A stretch of DNA of 64,000 bases. It comes from Platanthera guangdongensis. Lineage: Eukaryota; Streptophyta; Magnoliopsida; Asparagales; Orchidaceae. The notes beneath the pieces were generated by a model, which was not told where the DNA came from, made no database searches, and saw only the letters and a program-made list of their open reading frames with translations. Shown one piece after another: positions 62,665-64,000 of this stretch. Every line of letters starts with the position of its first letter. Within the stretch, counting starts at the first letter, position 1. Where the stretch lies: NCBI GenBank assembly GCA_039583875.1, contig CM077159.1, positions 102,323,287 through 102,387,286 of the forward strand, in the 5' to 3' direction. A program made the translations under genes and the position numbers.

Positions 62665-64000
62665 TTAGGCACCCAATGATAATTGGGTCCTAGGTTCCTA
62701 TTAGCATCATAAAACATCTGCCCAATTCTCTGTCGGGGCTGAGCACCTTTCTGTCCACTAGTCACATTCAGGTTATGCCAATAATCAATGGCATAGTGAC
62801 CAACTTTCCCACAGCACCAACATCTATGAATTTTGTATCTTCTCTTTAGGACAACACAGACTTGCTGTCCATGAGAGATGTGAGCAACATCAGATTTTGT
62901 TGGATGAGCATTGCATGATGCTGCCCCCTTCTTCTTGAGTGAAGGTGCTGTGGAACTAAATACAGTTGGTCCACTATGGGCCTAATGTATTTTTGGAGCC
63001 TACCATCTAATAGACATTCTCATTTCCTTAGATAAAGAATATTTGGATCCAAATCTAAAGATCTTCTCCTGAACATTATGGCTAGAGTGGACAGTATCAC
63101 TCTTTCTTAGATCATGTGCCTTCACCCCACTGATGGAGGACATATTTGATTGATCCTTCTAGAGTGGTGTAATCTTAACAGTTTTAGAAGGTGTATTTGC
63201 CTTCTGAAACACTGTCCTCTTATTAAGGAAATCAGATTTGAAATGGTGATTGATGTGGTCAATACCCAGCTTCTCAGAGACTTGGCAAGTTGCAGCTTTT
63301 GGCAACTGACCCTGTGACTGAAAAGGGTTAATCACAATCCCCAACCTGTCTGAGAACTTTTGTTCCAGATATCTGATATGCTTTTTCTTCTCATATAGAA
63401 ACAAAGTCTGACACACAAGACTTTTCTTGAGTTCAGACACCTCATGACTTTTCTAATAAAATTCAATAAATTTACTGTTATAAAGAGTTCTATAAGGCAT
63501 TAGGACCTCAATCTCTTTGGCTTGCCTCTTGGCAAGAATTTTGCTCTTCTTTAGAGCATCTAGGAGTAGTCCATAGTTGTCAATCAATTGATTGACATCA
63601 ATCACAGATTCTGAGCAATCTTTATTATAGTCAGAGGATGATTCAGAATTGAAAATAGTTTGTACCTTGATTGATTCTGAATCTGGCCGACTCCTTCCTT
63701 CTGCAGACATTGCCATCAACCCATGGCATCCATAGTCTTCTTCATCCACCTCATTGTCACTGTCTGAGTGTGATAGAGGGGCCCTGATTCCTATCTTGGC
63801 AGCAGGATATTCCACTTCTCCTTCTTGATCTACAACAATTGATATCAGCCCTATGTAGGCGTTTTCTTCTTCATCTTCAGATTCTGAGGATGATGACTCT
63901 GTCCAGCTGCTCTCCTTCTGAGCCACAAAGAACTTCTCCTTCTTCTTGTCCTTATTGTGATGGTGATGATTTTTCTTCTTCTTCTTATCTTCTTCCTTTC
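62665..64000 (-). pseudogene. gag: E4 gag, C-terminal part (continues past window)
   Basis: One frame from the window edge: a lysine- and histidine-rich stretch, acidic ESEDEEENAYIGL (about 63860), a coiled-coil part (VNQLIDNYGLLLDALKKSKILAKRQAKEIE, in pieces), and the knuckle CWCCGKVGHYAIDY (about 62825-62784). It ends LGPNYHWVPKGK and TGA near 62660. The fourth zinc ligand of the knuckle is Tyr (TGT to TAT). Stops lie near 63453, 63159 and in the 63000 region. Homologous to SIRE-A Gag over its second half. Confidence 0.82.

Larger units (their letters stand above)
41446..64000 (-). mobile_element. E4: Sirevirus-like copia lacking pol, partial, split by C2
   Basis: A minus-strand element whose 3' LTR is 41446-42807 plus 57823-59026, with C2 nested inside that LTR. 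Reading right to left from the window edge: gag (64000-62665), a stub of protease (about 62625-62570), a spacer with a TATA box, ORF2 (61899-59538), 3' UTR, polypurine tract (59040-59027) and LTR. Integrase, RT and RNase H are absent between the stub and ORF2. The 5' LTR lies beyond the window, so its target-site duplication cannot be checked. Confidence 0.82.

Overview
The window is nuclear DNA of a seed plant, probably a eudicot with a repeat-rich genome. It is built almost entirely of nested LTR retrotransposons, and I found no host gene, tRNA, rRNA or CRISPR array. Plant origin is inferred from an Athila-type Ty3/gypsy element primed by tRNA-Asp, a chromovirus, Sirevirus-like Ty1/copia elements with an extra ORF after pol, and plant-type TATA boxes. 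One 500-N assembly gap lies at 10375-10874.

Layout. A minus-strand chromovirus is the oldest recognisable layer (12400-14994 plus 40660-41445). It was split by Athila-2 (plus strand, 15000-40654, target-site duplication AGGCA). Athila-2 was in turn split by a Sirevirus-like copia, here SIRE-A (minus strand, 24789-36625, TSD GAACC). To the left, a second Athila copy (Athila-1, 419-9458) carries a SIRE-A LTR at exactly the same base; it runs into the gap, followed by the 3' LTR of a third Athila subfamily (10875-12399). To the right, another Sirevirus-like element, E4 (minus strand, from 41446 to beyond the window), was split by a gag-only copia, C2 (minus strand, 42808-57817, TSD GTCAT). C2 was split by a third Sirevirus-like element, C3 (plus strand, 44354-52979, TSD GGAAG). 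The deepest nest is four levels: chromovirus, E4, C2, C3.

How the parts work together. SIRE-A has the full order LTR-gag-pol-ORF2-LTR, with many stops. C3, and the visible part of E4, keep gag and a long ORF2 (about 765-790 codons) but have lost pol, so they would depend on enzymes supplied in trans. C2 keeps only a gag remnant. All coding regions seen are broken. The two Athila copies share many disabling lesions.

The most interesting signals are: (1) the conserved ORF2 retained where pol was lost; (2) family-specific, CG-containing inverted-repeat arrays in the LTRs of all five element families, next to a TATA box in four of them; (3) a second copy of the array-plus-TATA module just upstream of ORF2 in SIRE-A, with a weaker version in E4, which looks like an internal ORF2 promoter.
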